From assembly GCA_016717325.1 (NCBI GenBank), contig JADKFV010000021.1, positions 1 to 64,000 of the forward strand: a DNA stretch of 64,000 nucleotides, given 5' to 3'. The position numbers were made by a program, and so were the translations under genes. The notes below the pieces were generated by a model. The model saw only the letters and a list, made by a program, of their open reading frames with translations. It had not been told where the DNA came from and searched no databases. This document shows, in pieces, positions 53,257-61,915 of the stretch. The DNA comes from Bacteroidota bacterium (GTDB lineage Bacteria; Bacteroidota; Bacteroidia; AKYH767-A; OLB10). Each line of letters opens with the position of its first letter. The stretch's first letter is position 1.

Positions 53257-55503
53257 TTATCGGCTCACCACAAGTTTTGTTACCAATTGTTGACCATCGG
53301 ATAAAAACACTGTCACAAAATATATTCCCGCATCGATATCGTTTGTTGCTATTGCTTTTTGGTGCTCTTCTTCGTCAATGTTCAATGCTGTAATTATGCG
53401 CCCATTTACATCGGTAATCATCAGCGTGGTGGCATTGCCATCCCATTGCACAGTTACCAAATCGTTTGCCGGATTAGGGAACAAATGAATCAATGTGCTT
53501 GAAGCATTTACAGCAATTCCATTTTTATATTCAACACCGGTGGCCGTTTCTACATACATAGGATATTTGTAACTATAATAAGTTTCGAGCAAAGCCTGCG
53601 CATTGTAGCTTGCAGTGCTTTCGTGCGTAGCAATGGAATCAACAGTATTAATTTCTGCTGCCGATAATTGCTGTAAACTCTTGCCTGTTGCCAATACATT
53701 TTTTATCAATTGAAAATAAATTTTGTACGCATCGTTATCGCTGCCGGCTGCACCTGTAAGTTGATTTATTTTGCTTTGCGCTTTTGTCCAGTTACGTTGC
53801 CCTACATAAAACGCAATGAGTATTTTTTTTGTGTTATCGCTAAGGCTATCAGTTTCGAGTATACGTGCGGCATTGGTTTGGTCGTTGTTTGTAAGATAAT
53901 ATTGCACCAGTGTATTTCGGTATGTGCCTTTTATTTGTGTGTTGGTTGTAGTGCCCATGAGTGTTTCTACGGAATCGGCAAAGGCTTGAGAAGTAGGCCA
54001 GCTAACGAGCATACAACTCGAAGCATTATCGTTGCCACAATTTGCAGTAGTAACAAGCGCACTTTTGCAATCGGGTTTACAGTTCACACAATTACCATTG
54101 TAGTATGTAAAAGCGGCTTTCGATTTTATATGAACTTCGGCACCGCTGATACAATTGTGCGGATCGATAAAAATGTTGCGCGCCTGTTTGTTTGTTGCTG
54201 CACAACCTTGCCCCTGATTGGCCAATGTACCGGCATTGAATGGAGCAATAAACCAGGCACTGTTTAGCATATTAGTATAAGTGTTGCAAAACAGTTGCAT
54301 GCCGTTATTGGTAGCAGCGGTACCACAATTTTTTTGTGTTTGTGTTCCAAGGTTCAGATTTGTAAAATTGTTGCCTCCTGCATTGCTTGCAAACGAACCA
54401 GTATTATGTAACAACAAGCCATAACTTTTTGTGGTTGATAATGGCAAAGTAGCACCGGTAAAATTATTTGCATCGAAAGAAAAATTGCCCGAACCCCATG
54501 TATTTATTCCCACATTCGAATTGGTATTGTTTGGAATACTGATGGTGTTACTTCTAATATTATCGTTGCGGGTGCCACGGGTAACAATACTGCGGTAGCA
54601 ATTATTAAATTTATTTCCACTCACATTCAATATTTGATTTGATGCCGAACTTTGATTAGCAAATATGCCGTAAGTAAGATTGGCAAAATTTGTAATCAAA
54701 TTATTAGAGGTGCAATTAATAGTTGCATCGTTTGTGTAAATTCCTTTGCCACGTTGCTTCAATGCATTGGTTGCAAATCCTTTGAATATACAATTTGTAA
54801 GCGTTATCGATTTTGCATTATCAACAAACATATGAGTGTTCACACCAAGAGGTTTGCCAACACTGTCAACATAATTTAAATCGCGCATGGCAGCATTGTT
54901 TGTAAATTCTGCCGCATTAAATAAGCAATTGCTTAGCGAAGTAAAATTCACATTGCTGCCATAAAATGGCGAACATACAACACTGAAAATGTTGTTATAA
55001 AATTTTGCACCACTGGCAGAAGTAACTTGTACTACACCACCACCGTTCCTTCCCGTATTTGCCGGATAGCCGATGTTTATGCGCGTATCGGGATAGGCAG
55101 CATAATTTGTTTTATCTACCGAAATGCCTTTAAACATATTTTGTAAAACAGCATTGCCATATACATTTAAGTAACCTTGATTGGTATTGGTGGCATTAAA
55201 AGTTTGTGCTAAATCGGGATTGCCCCATACTTCAATACCTTCCCACATTTCGCTATTATAATTTGCTCCGCTATTGCAATTGTAACACGATGTTAAACCT
55301 CTTAATGTTGTTTTGGGTGTTCCCGCAGTTCCATTTATTACCAATCGGGCACCGGGTTCAACTATTATTTTTGTAGGTAAATTTCCCGGATTTTGATTCA
55401 ACAATTCGAAGTCAACAGTTTGGCGTGTATCGGCAAATTGTATTTGTGCATTAGCGTTTATAACAAGTTTACCACCATTTTGAATGCGTATAGTACCACG
55501 CAC
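53257..55503 (-). CDS. T9SS-sorted secreted protein, C-terminal part (beta-helix and sorting domain)
   Basis: This 748-codon segment continues the gene starting at 57113 after a one-base loss. The first codons (RGTIRIQNGGKLVINANAQIQ) begin a right-handed beta-helix-like region of NosD-type coils (GANYNSEMWEGIEVWGNPDL, SITLTNCIFKGFATNALKQ, ILNVSGNKFNNCYRSIVTRG). A helical region and a T9SS type A sorting domain (LIHLFPNPANDLVTVQWDGN ... QQLVTKLVVSR) follow. Parallel beta-helix regions often bind or process polysaccharides, but no catalytic residues are identified. Its ATG at 55503 is a frame artefact, not a start. Confidence 0.78.
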   Translation of the reverse strand: MRGTIRIQNGGKLVINANAQIQFADTRQTVDFELLNQNPGNLPTKIIVEPGARLVINGTAGTPKTTLRGLTSCYNCNSGANYNSEMWEGIEVWGNPDLAQTFNATNTNQGYLNVYGNAVLQNMFKGISVDKTNYAAYPDTRINIGYPANTGRNGGGVVQVTSASGAKFYNNIFSVVCSPFYGSNVNFTSLSNCLFNAAEFTNNAAMRDLNYVDSVGKPLGVNTHMFVDNAKSITLTNCIFKGFATNALKQRGKGIYTNDATINCTSNNLITNFANLTYGIFANQSSASNQILNVSGNKFNNCYRSIVTRGTRNDNIRSNTISIPNNTNSNVGINTWGSGNFSFDANNFTGATLPLSTTKSYGLLLHNTGSFASNAGGNNFTNLNLGTQTQKNCGTAATNNGMQLFCNTYTNMLNSAWFIAPFNAGTLANQGQGCAATNKQARNIFIDPHNCISGAEVHIKSKAAFTYYNGNCVNCKPDCKSALVTTANCGNDNASSCMLVSWPTSQAFADSVETLMGTTTNTQIKGTYRNTLVQYYLTNNDQTNAARILETDSLSDNTKKILIAFYVGQRNWTKAQSKINQLTGAAGSDNDAYKIYFQLIKNVLATGKSLQQLSAAEINTVDSIATHESTASYNAQALLETYYSYKYPMYVETATGVEYKNGIAVNASSTLIHLFPNPANDLVTVQWDGNATTLMITDVNGRIITALNIDEEEHQKAIATNDIDAGIYFVTVFLSDGQQLVTKLVVSR

Positions 55504-57113
55504 TTTTTATTTGTATTCCAAACCACGGTGCCCGAGTTTATGATTAAACCATCAACATCATACACTGCGTTCATTTGACAATCGTTGGCTAAGCGCAACA
55601 TAAAATTTCCTTCGGTATTACTTTCGTTGCAACCTGCCACAACCAATCCACCATCTTTTGCCAGTGCCATACAAAAAGTGTTGTTTATACTTATGGTGCT
55701 GTACTCATCGCCCATTGCATCTTTTGTCCATGTACGCGTAAATGTATTTGTGCTGATATCAATTTTAAAAATACGCGTAAACACATTATTGTTTCCATGA
55801 TGATTTGCACTTACAAACAAATTATTTGTGCACCTGTCAATTAATATACTTGGACGAAACTCTATGCCTTCGCAAAAACCAACATTCATTTTTCGGTTTG
55901 CCAATACTGCACCACCGGCATTGGCATTTATTGTAAATAATGCGAGGTCGCAAAAAGTTTGGTTATGTAATTTTCCGGTTACAAAGCTGCACGACTTTAA
56001 TGTTGATTGTGTCCAATCCATTCCGGCAAGAATAATTATTTCGTTGCTGCCATTGGTGCGCTGTTCGGCTGCAAACCCTATCTGGCTGCTGTTTTCTACC
56101 GGTAGTCCGTTTGTAGTACAAATGGTATCGGGGCCTATATCGTTATAGCTGGCAATGGTAGTTTCGTCAAGGCTTGTTTTCCAATTTACGGTGCCATTCA
56201 AATTGATGCGTGCCGTAAAAACATTTAGTGGCGGTGCTGTAGTGCCACAACCTCCACCCGGTGTGCCACACACACATGGGCTATCGTATACTTGCCCCGT
56301 TATAACAAACGATGTAACGTTTCCCGAAGCATCATTTATAGGACGCACACAACGTGCCGCTGCACGATCATCACTGAAAGAAAATAAATTACTGCCAAAA
56401 TTATATTTACCCCAACCAGCAGTATTTGCATGGCTTTTAAAATTCAAATCGAGATTAAAATTCACATCGGTTTTTATTACCAATCCACCTGCCGATTGAT
56501 ATTGATCGCCAAAAGTGCCACACGAAAATAAATCGCCACACATAACATAACCTGCATGCACACCGCCAACATAAAAAGGCCTTATGGATAAACCTATGGG
56601 ATTGAATGTGCCAAGTCCCGTCATATTTGTTGCATTAAAATATTTTGGAAAACCTGTTGCAATGGTCCCATTTTGTTTAAGCCTAAAAACTACCAACCCA
56701 TTTTTAAATCCTATGCCAATAACATCTGTCGAATTAGGAACAGGAATAACATCGTACAATATTCCTATAGCGGTGTTGTTATCGTCAAGAACCTTTTCCC
56801 ACAATTTTTTTCCCTGTGCATCAACTTTTATTGCCGAAGGCTGCAACGACTGTCCGTTTACATTTATATAACCAACACCAACATAACCACCGTCCAATGC
56901 CTGAGTGATGGCTTGTATGCAACCGGTAGATCCTGATAGTGCATTGGTACCACTTGGCCACGATAAACTCCATTGCCGCACCGGAGCATTTTGTGCTACT
57001 AGGCAGTTGCAATAAAAAACGGATATCATACAATACATCAACACAGTTGAGTTGTAAAACGATTTTGTTATAATCGCTTTTGCACGATTGAAATTAGAAA
57101 TAAGTGACAACAT
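55458..57113 (-). CDS. T9SS-sorted secreted protein, N-terminal beta-propeller-like part
   Basis: The N-terminal 540 residues begin with a signal peptide (MYCMISVFYCNCLVAQ, preceded by a basic stretch). Repeats of the type GCIQAITQALDGGYVGVGYI, NPIGLSIRPFYVGGVHAGY and NTFCMALAKDGGLVVAGCNE follow. These are typical of Bacteroidota beta-propeller-like reports with Trp/Gly strands. The frame ends falsely after VVWNTNKKCVVLYAF. On the minus strand the run AATAAAAAGTG should have six A, giving NTNKKVRGTIRIQNG, the start of the next segment. One gene of about 1,285 residues is therefore likely. It is divergent from the aminotransferase gene. Confidence 0.75.
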   Translation of the reverse strand: MLSLISNFNRAKAIITKSFYNSTVLMYCMISVFYCNCLVAQNAPVRQWSLSWPSGTNALSGSTGCIQAITQALDGGYVGVGYINVNGQSLQPSAIKVDAQGKKLWEKVLDDNNTAIGILYDVIPVPNSTDVIGIGFKNGLVVFRLKQNGTIATGFPKYFNATNMTGLGTFNPIGLSIRPFYVGGVHAGYVMCGDLFSCGTFGDQYQSAGGLVIKTDVNFNLDLNFKSHANTAGWGKYNFGSNLFSFSDDRAAARCVRPINDASGNVTSFVITGQVYDSPCVCGTPGGGCGTTAPPLNVFTARINLNGTVNWKTSLDETTIASYNDIGPDTICTTNGLPVENSSQIGFAAEQRTNGSNEIIILAGMDWTQSTLKSCSFVTGKLHNQTFCDLALFTINANAGGAVLANRKMNVGFCEGIEFRPSILIDRCTNNLFVSANHHGNNNVFTRIFKIDISTNTFTRTWTKDAMGDEYSTISINNTFCMALAKDGGLVVAGCNESNTEGNFMLRLANDCQMNAVYDVDGLIINSGTVVWNTNKKCVVLYAFKMVVNLL

Positions 57114-57278
57114 TGTTTTTTGTTTTTATCTTAAAATGTAAAGTAACATTATGAATTTCGAAATTGAAATAAGAAGCAAAAAAGTGGCTTCCGAATATTT
57201 ATTATTTGTATCAAAAATCTATCCACTAAAACATTGAGCCCAAAAATTTCACACCAAAGTATTTGTGTTATAACTTTA
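57114..57278. other. Short intergenic gap before the second twin hairpin
   Basis: AT-rich divergent upstream DNA with no other feature seen. Confidence 0.4.
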
Positions 57279-57380
57279 TACCGAAACAACTCAGGTTTTG
57301 GAAAACAAGCTATTGAAGTTGTTCGGCATTACTAAGAGTAAGTTATATTTTCATTCCAAAATCTAACTACTCTTAGTATA
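57279..57380. repeat. Twin-hairpin element, copy 2
   Basis: TACCGAAACAACTC ... AAGTTGTTCGGCAT and ACTAAGAGTA ... TACTCTTAGT repeat the two stems of copy 1 at 51650. The loops differ by a few substitutions and one base, and the perfect second stem is conserved. The ten or so bases before and after differ, so the element boundaries can be placed within a few bases. Confidence 0.8.
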
Positions 57381-57464
57381 ACAGAAATGCATTTATATTT
57401 TCTACGAAATTAGAATAACAATGCGATAAAACACATATTTGTAAAACGATTTTAATTTTTGAAT

Positions 57465-58622
57465 ATGCTAACATCAACTGTAAACATTACTTCGAAACTG
57501 CCACATGTGGGCACTACCATTTTTACAATTATGAGTGGTCTTGCCAACGAATGCAAGGCTATCAATCTCTCGCAAGGGTTTCCCAACTTTGCTGTATCAC
57601 CGGCATTAATTGAGCTTATAAATAAAAGCATGTGCGATGGCATGAATCAATATTCGCCCATGCCGGGATTGATAACATTGCGCGAAGCGATAGCAAAAAA
57701 AACCTTGTTGCGTTTTGGCGCACAATACAATCCCGAAACAGAAATAACCATCACTTCGGGAGGTACTCAAGCACTGTTCACTGCTATAATGGCCACTGTG
57801 AGTAAGGGCGATGAAGTGATAATTTTCGACCCGGCTTACGACTCGTATGCACCGGCTGTAGAACTTGCCGGAGGCGTACCAATACACATAGCATTGATGC
57901 CGCCCAATTTTAATATCGACTGGAACGAAGTACAGCAAACTATTTCGACACAAACGCGAATGATAATTATTAATAATCCGGGCAACCCATCATCGCAAGT
58001 GCTTACAAAAGACGATATGATTGCGTTGCAAAAAATAACCGATGGCACAAACATAATTGTGCTTAGCGATGAAGTGTACGAGCATATTATTTTCGATGGA
58101 CAGCAACACCAAAGTGTGAGTATGTTTCCGCAACTGGCCGCGCGAAGTTTGGTGGTTTATTCTTTCGGTAAAACTTTTCATGCCACGGGTTGGAAAATGG
58201 GTTACATCCTTGGCCCGCAAATGCTGATGACCGAATTCAGAAAGGTGCATCAGTTTAATGTGTTTTCGGCTAACACGCCAATACAGGCAGCGCTATCAGT
58301 TTTTCTTAGCGATGAAAATAATTACAATTATCTCGAGAAATTCTTTGCACAAAAGCGTGATTACTTTGCTTCAATGCTATTATCATCGCGTTTCAAAATA
58401 TTGCCTTGCTGTGGTTCGTATTTTCAATTGCTCGATTACTCGGCAATAACAACCGAGCACGATAAAGATTATGCCATACGAATGACAAAAGAAAATGGTG
58501 TGGCTTCGATTCCTGTTTCGGCATTTTATAAAAATGGTACCGATAATAAATTACTGCGTTTTTGTTTTGCAAAAGATGATGCAACTTTGCAAGCCGCTGC
58601 CGAACGTTTATGTAAAATATAA
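57465..58622 (+). CDS. Methionine/glutamine-type aminotransferase (YbdL-like, PLP-dependent)
   Basis: The 385-residue fold-type I aminotransferase is close to methionine aminotransferase and glutamine transaminase K. It has NLSQGFPNFAVS, MNQYSPMPGLITLREAIA, EITITSGGTQALF and IIINNPGNPSSQV. The PLP lysine K236 is in SFGKTFHATGWKMGY, and LRFCFAK is the carboxylate-binding Arg. The frame opens with TTG at 57459, but the ATG at 57465 is preferred. The next gene, 12 bases downstream, is an omega-amidase. The pair matches the known two-step pathway in which the aminotransferase uses glutamine and the amidase removes the resulting alpha-ketoglutaramate, making salvage of methionine or aromatic ketoacids irreversible. 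Confidence 0.92.
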   Translation: MLTSTVNITSKLPHVGTTIFTIMSGLANECKAINLSQGFPNFAVSPALIELINKSMCDGMNQYSPMPGLITLREAIAKKTLLRFGAQYNPETEITITSGGTQALFTAIMATVSKGDEVIIFDPAYDSYAPAVELAGGVPIHIALMPPNFNIDWNEVQQTISTQTRMIIINNPGNPSSQVLTKDDMIALQKITDGTNIIVLSDEVYEHIIFDGQQHQSVSMFPQLAARSLVVYSFGKTFHATGWKMGYILGPQMLMTEFRKVHQFNVFSANTPIQAALSVFLSDENNYNYLEKFFAQKRDYFASMLLSSRFKILPCCGSYFQLLDYSAITTEHDKDYAIRMTKENGVASIPVSAFYKNGTDNKLLRFCFAKDDATLQAAAERLCKI

Positions 58623-58634
58623 TTTCACAAAAAA

Positions 58635-59438
58635 ATGGCTATAAAAAATAATTTGAAAATAACACTGGTGCAAACCAAACTGCACTGGGAAAATATTGAT
58701 GCCAATATCGAAATGTTTGACGAACAATTGAAGGGCATTAAAAAAAACAGCACACACCTTATTGTATTGCCCGAAATGTTTACAACAGGTTTTACAATGA
58801 ATGCTGCAGAAAATTTTTCGGAAATGAATGGTGCCGCAATAATGTGGATGAAAAACATGGCCGCGAAAAAAAATTGTGCTATGTGTGGCAGCTTGATTAT
58901 TAAAGAAGATGGAAAGTATTTTAATCGTTTTGTGTGGATTGATGCTGAAGGTAAAATACAATCTTACGATAAGCGGCATTTGTTTCGCATGGCAAATGAA
59001 CATTTGACTTATACGGCAGGCAATGATCATCTTGTGGTTGAATTAAATGGATGGAAAATAATGCCACAGGTGTGTTACGATTTGCGATTCCCCGCATGGA
59101 GTAGAAACACAAACGACAATGGAAAAATGAAATATGATTTGTTGTTATATGTTGCCAATTGGCCCGAGAGGCGCAAACAAGCATGGAAGCAATTATTGAT
59201 AGCCCGAGCCATCGAAAATCAATGTTACTGCATTGGATTAAATCGCGTGGGCAAAGATGGAAAAGGAATAAACTATACAGGCGATTCGGCAGTGATAGAT
59301 TTTTTGGGAAATGTGATTTCGAAAATTGCCCCTTCGCGAAGTAGCATAACACAAACCACAATAGAGTTATTGCCACTGCAAAAATACCGCAACGATTTTC
59401 CTGCTTATATGGATGCTGATGTGTTTGTGTTGAAATAG
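58635..59438 (+). CDS. Omega-amidase (YafV/NIT2-like, nitrilase superfamily)
   Basis: The 267-residue nitrilase-fold enzyme has the complete Glu-Lys-Cys triad: E47 in VLPEMFTTGF, K113 in SYDKRHLFR and C147 in MPQVCYDLRFP. It matches the omega-amidase subgroup, which hydrolyses alpha-ketoglutaramate or alpha-ketosuccinamate to the ketoacid and ammonia. The start ATG follows the aminotransferase stop by 12 bases and precedes the first strand ITLVQTKLHWEN. The operon context explains its substrate: it removes the product formed from glutamine by the upstream transaminase. Confidence 0.92.
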   Translation: MAIKNNLKITLVQTKLHWENIDANIEMFDEQLKGIKKNSTHLIVLPEMFTTGFTMNAAENFSEMNGAAIMWMKNMAAKKNCAMCGSLIIKEDGKYFNRFVWIDAEGKIQSYDKRHLFRMANEHLTYTAGNDHLVVELNGWKIMPQVCYDLRFPAWSRNTNDNGKMKYDLLLYVANWPERRKQAWKQLLIARAIENQCYCIGLNRVGKDGKGINYTGDSAVIDFLGNVISKIAPSRSSITQTTIELLPLQKYRNDFPAYMDADVFVLK

Positions 59439-59449
59439 TATTTCCAATT

Positions 59450-59640
59450 ATTTCTGAGCGCTCTTTGCGGTAAAAAAAAGTAACCGCAAAGGCCAAAGAA
59501 ACACCGCAAAATTCGCAAAGAAGAAAAGACTACACACACGGAATTATTTAATAACAAAAATGAAGGTCTGTATTTCTTATATATTTCTTTGCGGAATTCT
59601 TTTGCGCTCTTTGCGGTAAAAAAAAGTAACCGCAAAAAAC
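59450..59640. repeat. Two copies of a GCGGT-poly(A)-ACCGC hairpin in an intergenic gap
   Basis: GCGCTCTTTGCGGTAAAAAA followed by AAGTAACCGCAAA occurs near 59459-59491 and again near 59607-59638. TTTGCGGT and ACCGCAAA pair across an A-rich loop. The stretch between them also has CTTTGCGGAATTC and CGCAAAATTCGC pieces. The remaining sequence to 59800 is AT-rich and carries nothing else recognisable. Confidence 0.65.
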
Positions 59641-59808
59641 TTCACTTAGTCGTAAACGAATCAATTTTAAAATTTTGTGGGATTTAGCGTTTTGGTGATT
59701 TAGTGGCTTTTTGTATTTTTAAAAATGGGAATATTTTAATAAGCTTTATAATTTATTGAAACGGTAATAGGAATGCAAATATTTTAACCATCAGTTTATT
59801 TTGTTTTT

Positions 59809-59816
59809 TATTTTTG
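59809..59816 (+). promoter_or_regulatory. -7 box upstream of the DUF1801 gene
   Basis: TATTTTTG matches TAnnTTTG and lies 26 bases before the chosen ATG at 59843. No convincing -33 box is present at the right distance. Confidence 0.5.
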
Positions 59817-59842
59817 TGCGTAATAATTTAAAAAAAATTTCC

Positions 59843-60301
59843 ATGCAATTGAAAGCTACTACAGTTGAAAAATATTTGGACGAAATTCCTACCGATCGCA
59901 AAGCCGCATTTGCAAAACTGCGCAATGTTATTTTAAAAAATATTCCTAAAGGATATAAAGAACAAATGACTTATGGAATGATTGGCTATGTGATTCCACA
60001 TTCCATTTATCCAAAGGGATATCATGTTGATCCTAAGTTGCCGTTGGGACTGGCGGCTATTGCATCACAAAAAAATTTCGTGGCATTTTATCACATGGGC
60101 ATATACGCTCATCCCGAATTGTTGAAATGGTTTGTGTCCGAATTTCCAAAGCACAGCAAATGGAAATTGGATATGGGAAAAAGTTGTGTGCGATTTAAAA
60201 AGCCTGACGATATTCCTTTTGATCTTATAGGCGAACTGATGACCAAACTCACCACCAAAATGTACATCGAACTTTACGAAAAAAATGTACCGAGTAAGTA
60301 G
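59843..60301 (+). CDS. DUF1801 domain protein
   Basis: The 152-residue YdhG/DUF1801-like protein has TTVEKYLDEIPTDRKAAFAKLRNVI at the start, KEQMTYGMIGYVIP, LAAIASQKNFVAFYHMG, KWKLDMGKSCVRFKKPDDIPF and a terminal helix. The domain is a small soluble fold found in many bacteria, with no proven biochemical role; the name iron-chaperone-like has been used for relatives. The frame begins at 59801, but the ATG at 59843 (MQLKATTVEKY) fits the family start and the -7 box at 59809. It is monocistronic in this window. Confidence 0.85.
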   Translation: MQLKATTVEKYLDEIPTDRKAAFAKLRNVILKNIPKGYKEQMTYGMIGYVIPHSIYPKGYHVDPKLPLGLAAIASQKNFVAFYHMGIYAHPELLKWFVSEFPKHSKWKLDMGKSCVRFKKPDDIPFDLIGELMTKLTTKMYIELYEKNVPSK

Positions 60302-60478
60302 GTTTTAAAAAAACGATAAGCATCGGTGTTCATACAATGTATTTTAAATTTGTCATACGCCATTTTTGTTTTTCATTTTTTTATTTCTCATGCTTATAAA
60401 TTCCACAAGGAAATATTTTTTGGTTTGCGTTATTTTTATTCTGTAAATTTGAACATCATTATATAAAACGCATGCTCT
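60302..60478. other. Intergenic, no feature seen
   Basis: AT-rich leader of the following secreted-protein gene without a recognisable promoter box or hairpin. Confidence 0.4.
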
Positions 60479-61704
60479 ATGAAAACAAATTATCTACAAA
60501 AGATCGCCATCATTGTTTCGCTTGGCATTTCATCATATAACATCAACGCGCAGATTACAAATTATGTTTATGCATTGCACAATACGCAATCAGGCATTTT
60601 TATTTTTCCGAAATTGAAATCGCCACCGGCAACATTACCGATTTGCAACTTTTGCCTGTTACAGGATATGGTACTTACAGTTGTTCGGCTGTAAATGTTA
60701 CCACACAAGAATTTTACTTTTGTGATGGAACACAACTCATCAGCATTGATGCCAACAGCGGAAATATAAATTCGAATATTACGCTTCCTATTCCACCGCT
60801 AACAAACTTTTCGCACATTCAATACAACCAATGCGACTCTAATATTTATGGCTTGATTAAAGACAACACCAATTTGGTTGGGTTTGCAAAGTTTAATCCT
60901 TACACTGGAGTTTTTACAAATATCAGTGCGCTCAACTCCACCATAAGTTATTGCTTTGGATGTATGACAGTGATAGATCCTGTTGCAAATTTTTTTTGCA
61001 TTTCAGAGTAACGGAATAATTGTAATTGAATTGACTACCGGTAACATCATTTATAATTCGCCATTAAATAATTTACCCAACGAAAATTTCGGACATATAG
61101 CACTGAAGTGCAGCACACATGAAATATTTGGCACCTCGGCCAATGTAAGTACAGGATTGAAATACCTTGCTTCAATTGATCCTGCAACGGGAAATGTATC
61201 GCATGTATCGGCAAACGGATGGACACCGGGATTGTTTAAACCCGGGGCGGGTGGCGATTTTATAAATCAATTTACGGGCGATTATTTTTACTCCGGTGCC
61301 AGCTCAAAATTGTTAGGTGCAAATACCATAACAGGTAATTTGGTATACAACAAAACTATAGGCAATCAGGGAGAAATACTTTTTATAAATCATTTTTCAT
61401 CGTGTGGTTGTGGCAGCCCTTCGGCAATAAGTAATAATGCAAAGCAAAATAATACAATTGAAATTTTGCCAAATCCTTTTCAAATTTTATCAATGTAAAA
61501 AATATTTTTACAAACGAAAAGGTTTCTTTTCAATTAATATCTCCATTAGGAAAAATAGTTTTTGCTTCTATAATTAATTCAAGTGAACCAATAAATGTAT
61601 CACAATTAAATTTGCCCGAAGGAATTTATCATTACAGAATATTTGAAGAGCAACAAAATACAATTTTAAAAACAGGAAACATTATACATAAACGGATAGA
61701 ATAA
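60479..61704 (+). CDS. T9SS-sorted secreted beta-propeller-like protein, split by three one-base frameshifts
   Basis: One gene of about 408 codons appears in four pieces. The first encodes a signal peptide (MKTNYLQKIAIIVSLGISSYN) and start. The middle pieces have propeller-like repeats (DANSGNINSNITLPIPPLTNFSHIQ, VSTGLKYLASIDPATGNVSHV). The last has the T9SS sorting domain (NPFSNFINV and EGIYHYRIFEEQQN). Shifts are needed near 60596 (GGC/ATT junction), in the eight-T run at 60989 (seven T gives VANFFAFQSNG) and in CCTTTTCAAA near 61480 (five T gives NPFSNFINV). The stop then falls at 61702-61704. All three lie in or next to homopolymers, so I read the gene as probably intact. Function unknown. 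Confidence 0.7.
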
Positions 61705-61915
61705 TTGATGATTTTTAAAAAATTATTTTTATCCACAAAATCTTTGGCAATGAATCTAGTTTGGCGACAAGCGGAATTGCCACCTCCTATGGTTTGAGGA
61801 AACTTTTCTCAACTAATCCCGTTGTCTGAAAGCCGACACTACGGCAAGTGATTAACGGTTTCAAACAACTTACTCTTCAACTTTTAAACCATAGAACTAA
61901 ACTTTCCCGCTTGAA
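61705..61915. other. Intergenic gap between convergent genes
   Basis: AT-rich DNA with one DnaA-box-like TTATCCACA (61729-61737) and a degenerate REP3 remnant (GCCGACACTACGGCAAG at about 61831-61847). No gene is supported. Confidence 0.4.

Noticed and set aside
53133..53393. An 86-codon plus-strand gene across the tRNA-Cys
   Set aside because: It overlaps the tRNA and the terminator and is antisense to the sorting domain of the T9SS gene.
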